Assembly: GCA_046262935.1 (NCBI GenBank)
Contig: JBHELT010000020.1
Span: 4,638 to 68,637, forward strand
Reading direction: 5' to 3'
DNA length: 64,000 nt
From: JBHELT01 sp046262935
GTDB lineage: Bacteria; Actinomycetota; CADDZG01; JAHWKV01
Shown here: piece by piece, positions 52,788 through 61,110 of the stretch
Layout: the number at the start of each line of letters is the position of its first letter
Numbering within the stretch: the first letter of the stretch is position 1
Position numbers and translations under genes: made by a program
Notes under the pieces: generated by a model
Database searches by the model: none
Seen by the model: the letters and a program-made list of their open reading frames with translations, nothing else
Told to the model about the DNA's origin: nothing

Positions 52788-54092
52788 ATGCCTCACACAC
52801 TGAAGGACGTCCTTCCAGACACCGCCCGCGTGAACGACGAAGATCACCTTGAGATCGGCGGGATCGACGCACAGCAACTCGCGATCGATTTCGGCACACC
52901 AGTCTTTGTGTTCTGCGAGCAGACCTTCCGTCAACGGGCCCGTGCATTCAAAGCAGCATTTCCTTCGTCCAACATCTATTACGCGTCGAAGGCCTTCCTG
53001 TGCCTGGAACTTTGCAAGATCGTGGAACAGGAGGGGCTCAATCTAGACGTAGCATCGGGCGGCGAATTGCACGTCGCCCTCATGGCTGGCTTTCCCCCCG
53101 AACGTTTGATCCTGCACGGCAACAACAAAGAGGACGCCGACATCTTGCGAGCGGTCGAGGCTGGAGTTGGCAAGATCGCGATCGACAACATCGAAGAGAT
53201 CGAAAGGGTTGCAGCCGCCGCCAATGACTCTGGCATACGACAGAAAGTACTTTTGCGGGTCACCCCAGGGGTCGAGGCCCACACCCACCACTACATCCAA
53301 ACGGGGCAGGAAGATTCGAAGTTCGGTCTTTCGATCGAAGGAGGCCTAGCTGGCGAAGGCATGCGGGCGATAGCGGGCGAAAAGGACCTAGAACTTGTTG
53401 GAGTTCACGCGCATATCGGTTCGAATATCTTCTCGTACGACCCATTCGGCAAGACCATAGAGATCTTGTTCGACTTCCTTGCGAGGTTGAAACAGCAAGA
53501 TGCGATCGAGGTAGAAGAAGTGGACCTCGGTGGCGGAGTTGGCATTCCCTACGTCGCAGGCGACTTCCCGGCGCGCCTTGACCTACTGGCCCAGATGATC
53601 GTGGAAACCGCTGAGCTTCAGGGAGCGAAACATGGCATGCAGATACCGAAGCTGAGTTTCGAGCCCGGACGCTACCTGATCGGTAACGCCATGGTGACGC
53701 TTTACACCGTTGGTTCGATCAAACAGATACCAGGGCTAAGGACTTACGTCGCCGTCGACGGCGGTATGAGCGACAACATACGGCCGGCCTTATACCAGGC
53801 GAACTACGCGGCTTTGATCGCCAACAAAGCGCGACATGAGCCCACACAGGTCGTGAGCATCGCGGGTATGCACTGCGAGAGCGGGGACATCTTGATGCGT
53901 GACATAGCATTGCCCGCTTCATTGGAACGGGGCGATGTGATCGCGGTCCCGGCAACGGGGGCCTACGGATACTCGATGGCTTCCAATTACAACAAGCAGC
54001 CCCGCCCAGCCGTAGTTGCTGTGAGTGAAGGGTCGGCACGCGTGATCGTGCGTAGAGAATCTTTCGATGACCTTACGAGGCTCGACGTTTAG
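52788..54092 (+). CDS. lysA: Diaminopimelate decarboxylase
   Basis: 434 residues. YYASKAFLCLE carries the pyridoxal-phosphate Lys, HIGSNIF the His-Gly of the phosphate site, LSFEPGRYLIG and VDGGMSDNIRPALY the C-terminal active-site parts, and CESGDIL the catalytic Cys contributed across the dimer. It makes lysine from meso-diaminopimelate. Two bases after argS; this argS-lysA order is common in actinobacteria. Confidence 0.95.
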   Translation: MPHTLKDVLPDTARVNDEDHLEIGGIDAQQLAIDFGTPVFVFCEQTFRQRARAFKAAFPSSNIYYASKAFLCLELCKIVEQEGLNLDVASGGELHVALMAGFPPERLILHGNNKEDADILRAVEAGVGKIAIDNIEEIERVAAAANDSGIRQKVLLRVTPGVEAHTHHYIQTGQEDSKFGLSIEGGLAGEGMRAIAGEKDLELVGVHAHIGSNIFSYDPFGKTIEILFDFLARLKQQDAIEVEEVDLGGGVGIPYVAGDFPARLDLLAQMIVETAELQGAKHGMQIPKLSFEPGRYLIGNAMVTLYTVGSIKQIPGLRTYVAVDGGMSDNIRPALYQANYAALIANKARHEPTQVVSIAGMHCESGDILMRDIALPASLERGDVIAVPATGAYGYSMASNYNKQPRPAVVAVSEGSARVIVRRESFDDLTRLDV

Positions 54093-54112
54093 CGGCCAAC
54101 CTCATCGGGTAA
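54087..54112 (+). promoter_or_regulatory. Sigma-B/F-type promoter of the KGG stress gene
   Basis: GTTT (54087-54090), 16 bases, GGGTAA (54107-54112), close to the GTTT...GGGTAT pattern of SigB/SigF promoters. It overlaps the end of lysA. Transcription would begin near 54119, giving a leader with GGGAGA before ATG 54153. Confidence 0.65.
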
Positions 54113-54152
54113 CTTCCAATACAAGCGAAAAGATGAAGTTGGGAGAAATCTA

Positions 54153-54416
54153 ATGGCTGAAAACGAAGCTAGCGCATATGTGACTGGGCAAACCCCCGAT
54201 CGCGCAGCAGACACCGAACGTGATGACAGCAAACCACGCAAGATGTCGCGAGCCGAGGCCGGACGCAAAGGCGGGCTTTCGACCAAGAAGCGCTACGGTG
54301 ACGGTTATTTCAGCGAGATCGGGCGCATGGGTGGCAAGAAAGGCGGCGAAGCCACCAAACAGCGTTATGGCGTTGAGTTCTATCAGACCATCGGACGCAA
54401 GGGTGGCTCTCGCTGA
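54153..54416 (+). CDS. KGG-repeat general stress protein
   Basis: 87 residues, very hydrophilic. Repeats AGRKGGLSTKKRYGDGYFSEIGRMGGKKGGEATKQRYG and a final IGRKGGSR carry the KGG motif found in GsiB-type stress proteins, which are highly induced in general stress and desiccation. A SigB-type promoter upstream and the sigma gene right downstream (convergent) support stress control. Confidence 0.85.
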   Translation: MAENEASAYVTGQTPDRAADTERDDSKPRKMSRAEAGRKGGLSTKKRYGDGYFSEIGRMGGKKGGEATKQRYGVEFYQTIGRKGGSR

Positions 54417-54442
54417 TCGAGTCTATTGCTACCTGAGTTTCG

Positions 54443-55198
54443 TCAGATGGCGTCGGGGCCGGCCGCTTCTCTTAAGTTCCGCAAGGTCTTGGCGAGCAAT
54501 CGGGAAACATGCATCTGTGAGATGCCCAACCGCTCAGCTATCTGACTCTGAGTCTCACCGGTGACGAATCTGAGATACAAGATCTCGCGTTCGCGGCGTG
54601 GTAGTCGTTCGAGCAGGTGAGCAACACTCGACCATGCCTCGAACAACTCTAAAGATTCATCCTCGGCCCCGAGCCGAGCCATAGGCTCGCTGCCTTCTGC
54701 GCCGGGGGGCGCATCTAAGGACATCGGGGAATAGGCGTGGCTTGCAGTCATCGCTTCGAGGACCTCTTCGACCGAGATCCCTGTTCGACTTGCGATCTCG
54801 GGGACCGACGGCGACCTTCCGAGTTCTTGCGATAACGCAGGCACGACCTTTGCAAGTTGTAAACCAACCTCCTGTAGTCGCCTTGGGATCCGGATAGCCC
54901 AACCCTTATCCCTGAAATGGCGTTTCAACTCCCCGATGATGGTGGGAGTTGCATAGGTTGAAAATTCGACACCGCGCTCAGGATCGAACCTGTCGATGGC
55001 TTTGAGAAGTCCCATGCTCGCGACTTGGGTCAGGTCATCGATAGGCTCACCTCTGCCCTTGAACCTGCGGGCAAGGTATTCGACGAGCGGCATATGCAGT
55101 TGGACCAATTCGTCGCGGAGACTGGGATCGGTTGGGAGTTGCCCGAAGAGCTCTCGGGTTCGCTCCCGGTCAAGGGTTCTTGCATCTGGATCAACCAC
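54443..55198 (-). CDS. SigB/SigF-type alternative sigma factor
   Basis: 251 residues from GTG 55198, which overlaps the stop of the anti-sigma gene. Region 2 has QLHMPLVEYLARRFKGRGEPIDDLTQVASMGLLKAIDRFDPERGVEFSTYATPTIIGELKRHFRD, a canonical SigB region 2; region 3 follows with LGRSPSVPEIASRTG; region 4 ends with ERLPRREREILYLRFVTGETQSQIAERLGISQMHVSRLLAKTL. It should direct RNA polymerase to GTTT...GGGTAT promoters, two of which lie nearby. Confidence 0.9.
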   Translation of the reverse strand: MVDPDARTLDRERTRELFGQLPTDPSLRDELVQLHMPLVEYLARRFKGRGEPIDDLTQVASMGLLKAIDRFDPERGVEFSTYATPTIIGELKRHFRDKGWAIRIPRRLQEVGLQLAKVVPALSQELGRSPSVPEIASRTGISVEEVLEAMTASHAYSPMSLDAPPGAEGSEPMARLGAEDESLELFEAWSSVAHLLERLPRREREILYLRFVTGETQSQIAERLGISQMHVSRLLAKTLRNLREAAGPDAI

Positions 55199-55583
55199 TT
55201 GACGGGACCTTTCCCTCGACGGCTTTCGACAAGCGGATACCGGGGCCCTCTTCGCCCTGAAGGAATTCCGCCTCATCGGTAAGGCCCGCAAGCACCTTCC
55301 AAGCAAGGCTGTTCTCCCCCATCGCCGGCGGCCACACTCCTCGGGGGGATGTCGTTGTCAGCGTGGCGGTCACCTTGGCGGACGTCGATCCCACGTTGAG
55401 TTTGAATATCGAGTCCTGCGATGCGATCTGGAGAAGGTATCCGCCTGCCTCGTCGATCGCGATCTGCAAGTCGTCGATGTCGTCGTATGAAAGGTCCTTG
55501 CGCGCACCGATGCTCGCAACAACGCTGCGGATAAGATGGAGAAACTCCGGCCTTGCGGGGACCTCTAGTTCGACGTGATCCAA
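55191..55583 (-). CDS. RsbW-like anti-sigma factor (HATPase fold)
   Basis: 130 residues from TTG 55583, with AGGTGA five bases upstream. DDLQIAIDEAGGYLL matches the N-box region of RsbW kinases, but the expected EACxN is here EAGGY, so the Mg-binding Asn is absent. WKVLAGLTDEAEF and GPGIRLSKAVEG fit the later part of the fold. Cotranscribed and translationally coupled to the sigma gene, so it should bind SigB; kinase activity is doubtful. Confidence 0.8.
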   Translation of the reverse strand: MDHVELEVPARPEFLHLIRSVVASIGARKDLSYDDIDDLQIAIDEAGGYLLQIASQDSIFKLNVGSTSAKVTATLTTTSPRGVWPPAMGENSLAWKVLAGLTDEAEFLQGEEGPGIRLSKAVEGKVPSSG

Positions 55584-55596
55584 GGTTTCACCTTCC

Positions 55597-55621
55597 GTTT
55601 CTGGCGAGCCGTACTGGGTAT
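55597..55621 (+). promoter_or_regulatory. Sigma-B-type promoter of the RsbV-like gene
   Basis: GTTT (55597-55600), exactly 15 bases, GGGTAT (55616-55621). The start point would be near 55628, which excludes the ATG at 55620 as initiator and leaves AAGGAG (55635-55640) to serve TTG 55647. Confidence 0.7.
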
Positions 55622-55646
55622 GGAAGAGCCTAACAAGGAGACTGAC

Positions 55647-55997
55647 TTGGAACGGTTCGAGATAGATGATGTTAGCAAAGACGGATGGGAGATCCTTGGC
55701 GTATCGGGGGACCTCGATGTCTATACGGCCCCCAGGTTGCGGGAGAGATTGATCGAGAAGATCGAGGGGGGTAAGAATCGGATCGCTATAGACCTATGCG
55801 ACGTGCGATTCCTAGATTCAACCGGGTTAGCGGTCATGGTGGGGACATTGAAGCGAGCAAGACAATCCAATGGTGATCTAGTCTTGCTGGGAGCCAACGA
55901 CCAGATCATTCGGATCTTGAATATGACAGACCTGATCAAGGTTCTTCCCGTCTACCGCGATTACCAGGAATTAGCCGCAGCCAACCAAACCGAGTAG
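55647..55997 (+). CDS. STAS-domain anti-anti-sigma factor (RsbV-like)
   Basis: 116 residues from TTG 55647, set by the promoter and by AAGGAG six bases upstream. SGDLDVYTAPRLRERL and IDLCDVRFLDSTGLAVMVG give the STAS fold with the phosphorylatable Ser in DSTG. LVLLGANDQIIRILNMTDLIKVLPVY completes it. It should release SigB by binding the RsbW-like protein when unphosphorylated. Its own SigB-type promoter makes a feedback loop. Confidence 0.85.
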   Translation: MERFEIDDVSKDGWEILGVSGDLDVYTAPRLRERLIEKIEGGKNRIAIDLCDVRFLDSTGLAVMVGTLKRARQSNGDLVLLGANDQIIRILNMTDLIKVLPVYRDYQELAAANQTE

Positions 55998-56008
55998 ATT
56001 GCAGGACA

Positions 56009-56452
56009 ATGGCTTCGATGGACCAACAACCGATGCGGCTAACTATTCCTGCCTCCCCTGAGTATGTGGGCACCGCGCGACTCTTCGTCGCCGAGGTCGG
56101 CCGACATTTCGGAATCGATCAAACAACTATCGGCGATGTTAAAGTAGCGATGTCCGAAGCTTGCAATGGTGCGATCGCTATGCAGGCCCTAGACAACGAA
56201 GATGGGATCGCGATCCTGGCTCGTTCACTCGACACCGGTGTCCGCTTCGACATCATCTCGTCCGCCGGATGGGCTCCGACAGAAGCGAACCACTGGGACC
56301 CTTCAACTCCAACCGATTCGTTTCAAAAAGTGTTGGGGATCGGGATCATTCAGGGCCTATTTCCGGATGCGCGCTTCGATGACGCTGAGGCGGGAGTCTC
56401 GTTGACGTTCACGGTAACTGCGTCGACCGAAGAAGCCACCGGCAGCACCTAA
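56009..56452 (+). CDS. Second RsbW-like ATP-binding anti-sigma/kinase protein
   Basis: 147 residues from ATG 56009 (ATG 56018 is also possible). DVKVAMSEACNGAIAMQAL is the N-box region; the Asn is one position earlier than in the usual EACxN. VLGIGIIQGLFPD matches the ATP-lid glycine motif. It follows the RsbV-like gene by 11 bases, so the pair is probably cotranscribed and may be the true kinase-antagonist pair, with the other RsbW bound to sigma. Its stop overlaps that of the convergent gene (CTAA). Confidence 0.75.
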   Translation: MASMDQQPMRLTIPASPEYVGTARLFVAEVGRHFGIDQTTIGDVKVAMSEACNGAIAMQALDNEDGIAILARSLDTGVRFDIISSAGWAPTEANHWDPSTPTDSFQKVLGIGIIQGLFPDARFDDAEAGVSLTFTVTASTEEATGST

Positions 56453-58599
56453 CCGTCGGCCGTGACTAGTTGTTGTTCCGAGGTTTCGACAACCACGACT
56501 TGGTTCATGTTCCCGGGGACGTGCTGAACCACGATCCAGGCGATCTGTTTCGCTGGGTCCGCACCACGGTCGAGTCCGAGCACGTAGTTGCCCGGGGAAA
56601 GAACCCAAAGAAGGAGCCGGCCGCGAGTATCGGTCTTGGTTCTCTGCCCGCCGATGGTGACGATCAATCCCTCCAACGGTTTAGATGCCGGATCAACAAG
56701 CCTTAAACGAACCAGACAGCCATGCCTTCTGAACCAGCGGGTCAGTATGTGGCGCGCCCTTTGGGCTCCTCGGTTGGGGCTGCTGATCAATGCCATACCG
56801 CGCTCGGCCGCTCTGCCCATTTCGAACAGAACCCGAGGCGAGTCGGGCTCGAAGGTGTCGCCTATCAATCGCCCATCCCCCGCTGTCCAGATGACTGAGA
56901 CATAGCGGTTCACATGACCTTCATCGTCGAAGATAAACCCGCGTCGCTCGACCGTCTCCTGCATCGCGAGGCGAGGCGAGACCGAGCGGCCATCGGGAGG
57001 GTCTTCGAATTCTAAGATGTATCTCTCGGAGCGGGTCCGCTGGATGCTCGACAAGGGATGGTTCGTTGAACGATCGAAGCGCAGGACCCTTTGATAATGG
57101 TCGTAAACGATATTGCTGATCGAAGAAGACTCCGATGTCCCATCTGGCGCGCTAGAGGTTTCGAGGTAAGAAGCCAGGTGATCGGTGGTGTCGGTGCTGA
57201 AAGAGGAACGTTCGACGACGATCACATCGTCCTCCCAATCAGCGACGTCGAGAACCGGAGGGACATCGACTACGAGATCTTCTTGCACGATCCTCGTGCG
57301 AACAGTTCGCGTTGTACCGTCGGGCAATTCAACGATCTCGACGAAACCCGTAGGGCGACCGATGTCGTCGTAGTGGATGTCGCTGCGTTCCAGTCGGATG
57401 CTTTCCCCCTTGGGTGCTTCGAGGAACAGGCCCCCGGCCGGGGGCCTGGTCGAGCGAGTGATACCGAGGGCAAGCATTCCCATCGCCACTAAAACGGCGA
57501 TGCCCACTGCCTTGGTCGCATCGGTTGTCTTCTTCTCGGACCTAACAGGGGTGCTCCGTTGTCGGACGCGGTCAACACCCTGCGCGGAGCACCTCCCCTG
57601 GATCTCGGTTCCAACCCCGATGCCACTTGCCCCGAACGCCACGTCATCGGCGAAGAACGTTTGGACCCCGCCCCCACCCAGCGCGAAGGTGAAGGTCGCG
57701 GGAACCTCAACCCAGTCGGTCCCGTCGTATTCGAGTTGCTGTTTGCCGAAGCGGATGTTGCCCGTCGTCCAGAAGATGTCCAAACGATCGTGGCCCTGGA
57801 AAGGAAAGACTGCTTCTTCATCAACAACGTGGCCCGGCCTGTGCATCGCCAGGAAAAGGAGCGTCGGCCGGCCATATAGGACGGAACCAACCAAGAAGTC
57901 CTGACCGGTCGTTACCTCGATCGACTGCGTCATCGATCCGGTTTTGGGATGTGAACGCTTTGAGTCAATCACCGACTTGATGGACGCGAAAGCGGGCAAG
58001 TCGAGGCTCGGAGTTTCGGGACCCTTGCGGCAGTCGAAGCCCGAAGATGTCTGAGGAACTTCTAATCCCGAAGCGACGGGCCTCAGCGAACCGATGTTGC
58101 TGCCGATGGCCTCTACCCTTAGCGAGGGCGCTAGCACCGGTTCGTCGATGGTTGACCCGCCCGACCCCCACCTAACCTGGATCGGCGCGATGCAGCCGGA
58201 ACGATCGCACGCCCCGATATGGCTCACTCCTGGCCTCGGGCTCGACAGTGAGGTCGAGCCCCTGCCGTTGTTATCGGTGACCGCCTGAACCAGAGCATCG
58301 GGTGAAGGTCCAGACTGGGAAAAGACGACCGGCTCGGCTTGGGACGGGACGCCGTTCCTTACAAAGCATGCTTCGACCGTCACGACCTGGCCCGGGGACG
58401 CTTCGATATCTGCGGTGTGATTGCAGTCTGGCGATCCGATCCGCGAAGAGACCGTTGCGGGCGAGGGTGTGGGCGACGCGTTGGGGGCCCCAGCCCCCCA
58501 ACCGCGTGCGGCGTTGTTCGTCATCGCGATAAAGCCCGACCACAGCGCTATGAGAATTACTGTGTACATCGGCGCTCGCAGCGGCCTCGCCCATTTCAT
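56449..58599 (-). CDS. Large membrane protein of unknown function
   Basis: 716 residues. An N-terminal membrane/signal segment (about 8-32) is followed by an extracytoplasmic half with paired Cys (HTADIEASPGQVVTVEACFV...CDRSGC) that looks Ig-like. A second membrane helix, AVGIAVLVAMGMLALGI, lies at about residue 365. The C-terminal half is polar and acidic, with GFVEIVELPDGTTRTVRTRIV, and ends with VRLRLVDPASKPLEGLIVTIGG...GNYVLGLDRG, a carboxypeptidase-regulatory-like beta sandwich. I do not recognise the whole. It is convergent with the stress-antagonist genes and near SbcCD on the same strand. Confidence 0.7.
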   Translation of the reverse strand: MKWARPLRAPMYTVILIALWSGFIAMTNNAARGWGAGAPNASPTPSPATVSSRIGSPDCNHTADIEASPGQVVTVEACFVRNGVPSQAEPVVFSQSGPSPDALVQAVTDNNGRGSTSLSSPRPGVSHIGACDRSGCIAPIQVRWGSGGSTIDEPVLAPSLRVEAIGSNIGSLRPVASGLEVPQTSSGFDCRKGPETPSLDLPAFASIKSVIDSKRSHPKTGSMTQSIEVTTGQDFLVGSVLYGRPTLLFLAMHRPGHVVDEEAVFPFQGHDRLDIFWTTGNIRFGKQQLEYDGTDWVEVPATFTFALGGGGVQTFFADDVAFGASGIGVGTEIQGRCSAQGVDRVRQRSTPVRSEKKTTDATKAVGIAVLVAMGMLALGITRSTRPPAGGLFLEAPKGESIRLERSDIHYDDIGRPTGFVEIVELPDGTTRTVRTRIVQEDLVVDVPPVLDVADWEDDVIVVERSSFSTDTTDHLASYLETSSAPDGTSESSSISNIVYDHYQRVLRFDRSTNHPLSSIQRTRSERYILEFEDPPDGRSVSPRLAMQETVERRGFIFDDEGHVNRYVSVIWTAGDGRLIGDTFEPDSPRVLFEMGRAAERGMALISSPNRGAQRARHILTRWFRRHGCLVRLRLVDPASKPLEGLIVTIGGQRTKTDTRGRLLLWVLSPGNYVLGLDRGADPAKQIAWIVVQHVPGNMNQVVVVETSEQQLVTADG

Positions 58600-58662
58600 G
58601 TTCAGAGCATTATGGTCAATCGATCAAAAGGGCGCGACCGCTGGGTCAGATCGCCCGGTGGG

Positions 58663-61110
58663 TCAGATGGAAGGTATCGAGTAGCCGATCGGCCCATCAT
58701 GTTGAACGACATGAGTGCTGCCGCTTTCGTCCCGCTCGAGAACGATCAGGTCATCGAGCCTGACTGACATCCCAGGAACATGCGATATCAGCCCGATCAA
58801 GCGACCAGGCACCGCTAACGCCTCGATCCCTTCGAGCGCCAGATCCAGACTCTCGGCATCCAATGAGCCAAAGCCCTCGTCGAGGAAGAAGCAACCTAGC
58901 GACCCTCCCTCGAGCGACACTGCCTCTGCCAATGCCAGCGCCAGCGATAAAGATGCAAGGAAGGTCTCCCCACCCGACAGGGTGGCCGGCGAACGAGTGG
59001 CGCCGCTTCGATCGTCGACAATCTGGAATGTGCCCTCGCCATCGAAACTGTAGTGACCGGTCAATTCCTTGAGTTTTTCCGACGCGATGCTCGAGAGTAT
59101 CTGCCTCTGCGCTTCAAGCAAATAGGCAGGAAATCTCGAATCACCGAGGTCGACCACCAAACGATCGAACAACGACCTTGTCGCTTGATGATCGGCGATC
59201 GCCTGCATCCCCTCGCGTTTTCGTTCTTCCCATCCACGCAACTCGAGGATCTGCGATGACGCTTTGGCTATGCGATGTTTCACCGTTGCCAGTGCATCGG
59301 CCACGATCTGGTCTTCGGTGAGTTCGAAGCGCTGTCTGAATGTCGTAAGCGTCTGGCGTGCAGACTCGAAGCGCGCGGCGACTTCTTCACTCTGCTTCAA
59401 CAACCGCTGCATCATCTGCTCCGCTGCCTCGGTTGCCTGCTTGGCCACACCCGGCAATCCCGAAGGATCGTCTTCAACCAAAAGGTCGAGGCCCAGCCTG
59501 CCAACCACCGCACTTAGGCTCGCCACCAGTTTCAATTTCGCGCTCGACGTAACCTGAAGCGTCTGCGTTGCATCACGAAGAGCTTTTTCGGCTGCGGCGC
59601 GCTCTACCCTTGCCGCCTTGGCCTGCTGCTCGGCATCGGACAAGAATCTGCGCCGGCTCTCGACTTCGACAGCTGGGTCGGTTTCGCCGCAGAGCTTCGC
59701 CAGGTCGGCATCGATCTGCAACATCGTCTCGTTGATCGCCGGCAGCCTTGCCTGCAGGTCATCGAACTTTTGACGCTGAAGCGCGAGTTGCTTCTCGGCA
59801 TCTGAGACGGCCGCCTGGGACCTGGAAAGCATCTGCTCGGCCTTGGCCGATTCGCTTTCGGTCTTTGATAATTCGGCCGGTTTCGTTCTCTTAGGCAACT
59901 GAGTCACCGGTTGGCCGCAGACAGGGCATGGGTCGCCAACCTTCGTAGCGGCGCTCAGCAGGTGGGCCGAGTGGTCACGTTTGGATGCTTCCAGACGGCC
60001 GGCGGCTTGCATCGCGGCTGTCTGTTGAGCGGCGTGATCATCACGCGCCTTCATCAGCGCCGACTCGTTGACCTCGAGGCTCCCCGCCGCGTTGACGATC
60101 CCAGTTTCGACGATCTGCAGATCCTGCATCGCCCTTTCACGGTCCCTGATCAGCGTATTCACCGAGGTCGTCCAGGATTCGCCGCCGGTAGCTTCGATGG
60201 TCTTGCTCAGCGTCGCTTCGGCTTCATCCAGTTTCTTGTCAGCTTCTTCGAATATCTCGCTCGTATTCGCGTGGCTCTGATTCGCTCTCGCTTCGTCATC
60301 TGCGAACCTTTCAAGAACGGATGCTTCGGGGATGGTTGCGATGGCGTCTTGTATCACCTTGCTGTTGGAGCGGATTCCCGCAAGGATCTCTTCAGACCTG
60401 TCCATCTCGGTTTGAGCTTGAGTTACCGACGGCATGAGGTCGCGGATCTCGGCCTCGGCTTTCAGGCCATCAGCGACCGATGACTCCGCAGCAGCGATGG
60501 CCGCTTCGATGTCTTCGGGCATGCTCGAGATCGAAGCGATAAGACCGTTGATGGTTCCCTCTAGTGCGGCCGAGCGCGTTCGAGCGCCCTGCCTTATGGC
60601 GTCGACGCGGTCGAGCCGGAATATGCCTTTCAATATCCTCGACTGCTCACCGGACGAAGCACTCAGGAACCTATCGAAATCTCCTTGTGGCAATGAGACC
60701 GACGAACAGAACGCCGCGAAATCCAGGCCTAACAACTCGACGATCTGGTCGGTGGCCACTTTGTCGCCAGTAAATAGCGGCCCCCCATCGGCGGAGGCAA
60801 GGACAACGGCCGAAGGACCTTTGTTCTTGATGACCCGCGTGATCGTCCACACATCGCCGATGACTTCGAAAGTGAGCTTCAGTTTCGCCTCATCGCATGC
60901 CGAATTGATGAGCTTCTTCGTTTCTTTCTCGAGTCGTGGCGTCTTGCCGTAGAGGCAGAAGATGATCGCATCGAGTATCGAGGACTTACCTGCCCCCGTG
61001 GGTCCTACGATTCCGAACAGTGACCTTCCCTCGAATGTGAAAGTCGTTTCGTCGCGGTATGACTTGAAGCCATTGATGGTCAGCTCAAGAGGACGCACGT
61101 ACCACCTCAT
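58663..61110 (-). CDS. sbcC: DNA double-strand-break repair ATPase SbcC
   Basis: 815 residues. GPTGAGKSSILDAIIFCLYG is Walker A near the N-terminus. DPCPVCGQP (about residue 397) is the zinc hook in the middle of the coiled coils. LSGGETFLASLSLALALAEA is the signature, then LGCFFLDEGFGSLD is Walker B. It is shorter than the E. coli protein, with shorter coiled coils. ATG 61110 overlaps the end of sbcD; GTG 61098 with GAGGTGG upstream is an alternative. With SbcD it forms the nuclease that opens hairpins and processes ends. Confidence 0.9.
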   Translation of the reverse strand: MRWYVRPLELTINGFKSYRDETTFTFEGRSLFGIVGPTGAGKSSILDAIIFCLYGKTPRLEKETKKLINSACDEAKLKLTFEVIGDVWTITRVIKNKGPSAVVLASADGGPLFTGDKVATDQIVELLGLDFAAFCSSVSLPQGDFDRFLSASSGEQSRILKGIFRLDRVDAIRQGARTRSAALEGTINGLIASISSMPEDIEAAIAAAESSVADGLKAEAEIRDLMPSVTQAQTEMDRSEEILAGIRSNSKVIQDAIATIPEASVLERFADDEARANQSHANTSEIFEEADKKLDEAEATLSKTIEATGGESWTTSVNTLIRDRERAMQDLQIVETGIVNAAGSLEVNESALMKARDDHAAQQTAAMQAAGRLEASKRDHSAHLLSAATKVGDPCPVCGQPVTQLPKRTKPAELSKTESESAKAEQMLSRSQAAVSDAEKQLALQRQKFDDLQARLPAINETMLQIDADLAKLCGETDPAVEVESRRRFLSDAEQQAKAARVERAAAEKALRDATQTLQVTSSAKLKLVASLSAVVGRLGLDLLVEDDPSGLPGVAKQATEAAEQMMQRLLKQSEEVAARFESARQTLTTFRQRFELTEDQIVADALATVKHRIAKASSQILELRGWEERKREGMQAIADHQATRSLFDRLVVDLGDSRFPAYLLEAQRQILSSIASEKLKELTGHYSFDGEGTFQIVDDRSGATRSPATLSGGETFLASLSLALALAEAVSLEGGSLGCFFLDEGFGSLDAESLDLALEGIEALAVPGRLIGLISHVPGMSVRLDDLIVLERDESGSTHVVQHDGPIGYSIPSI

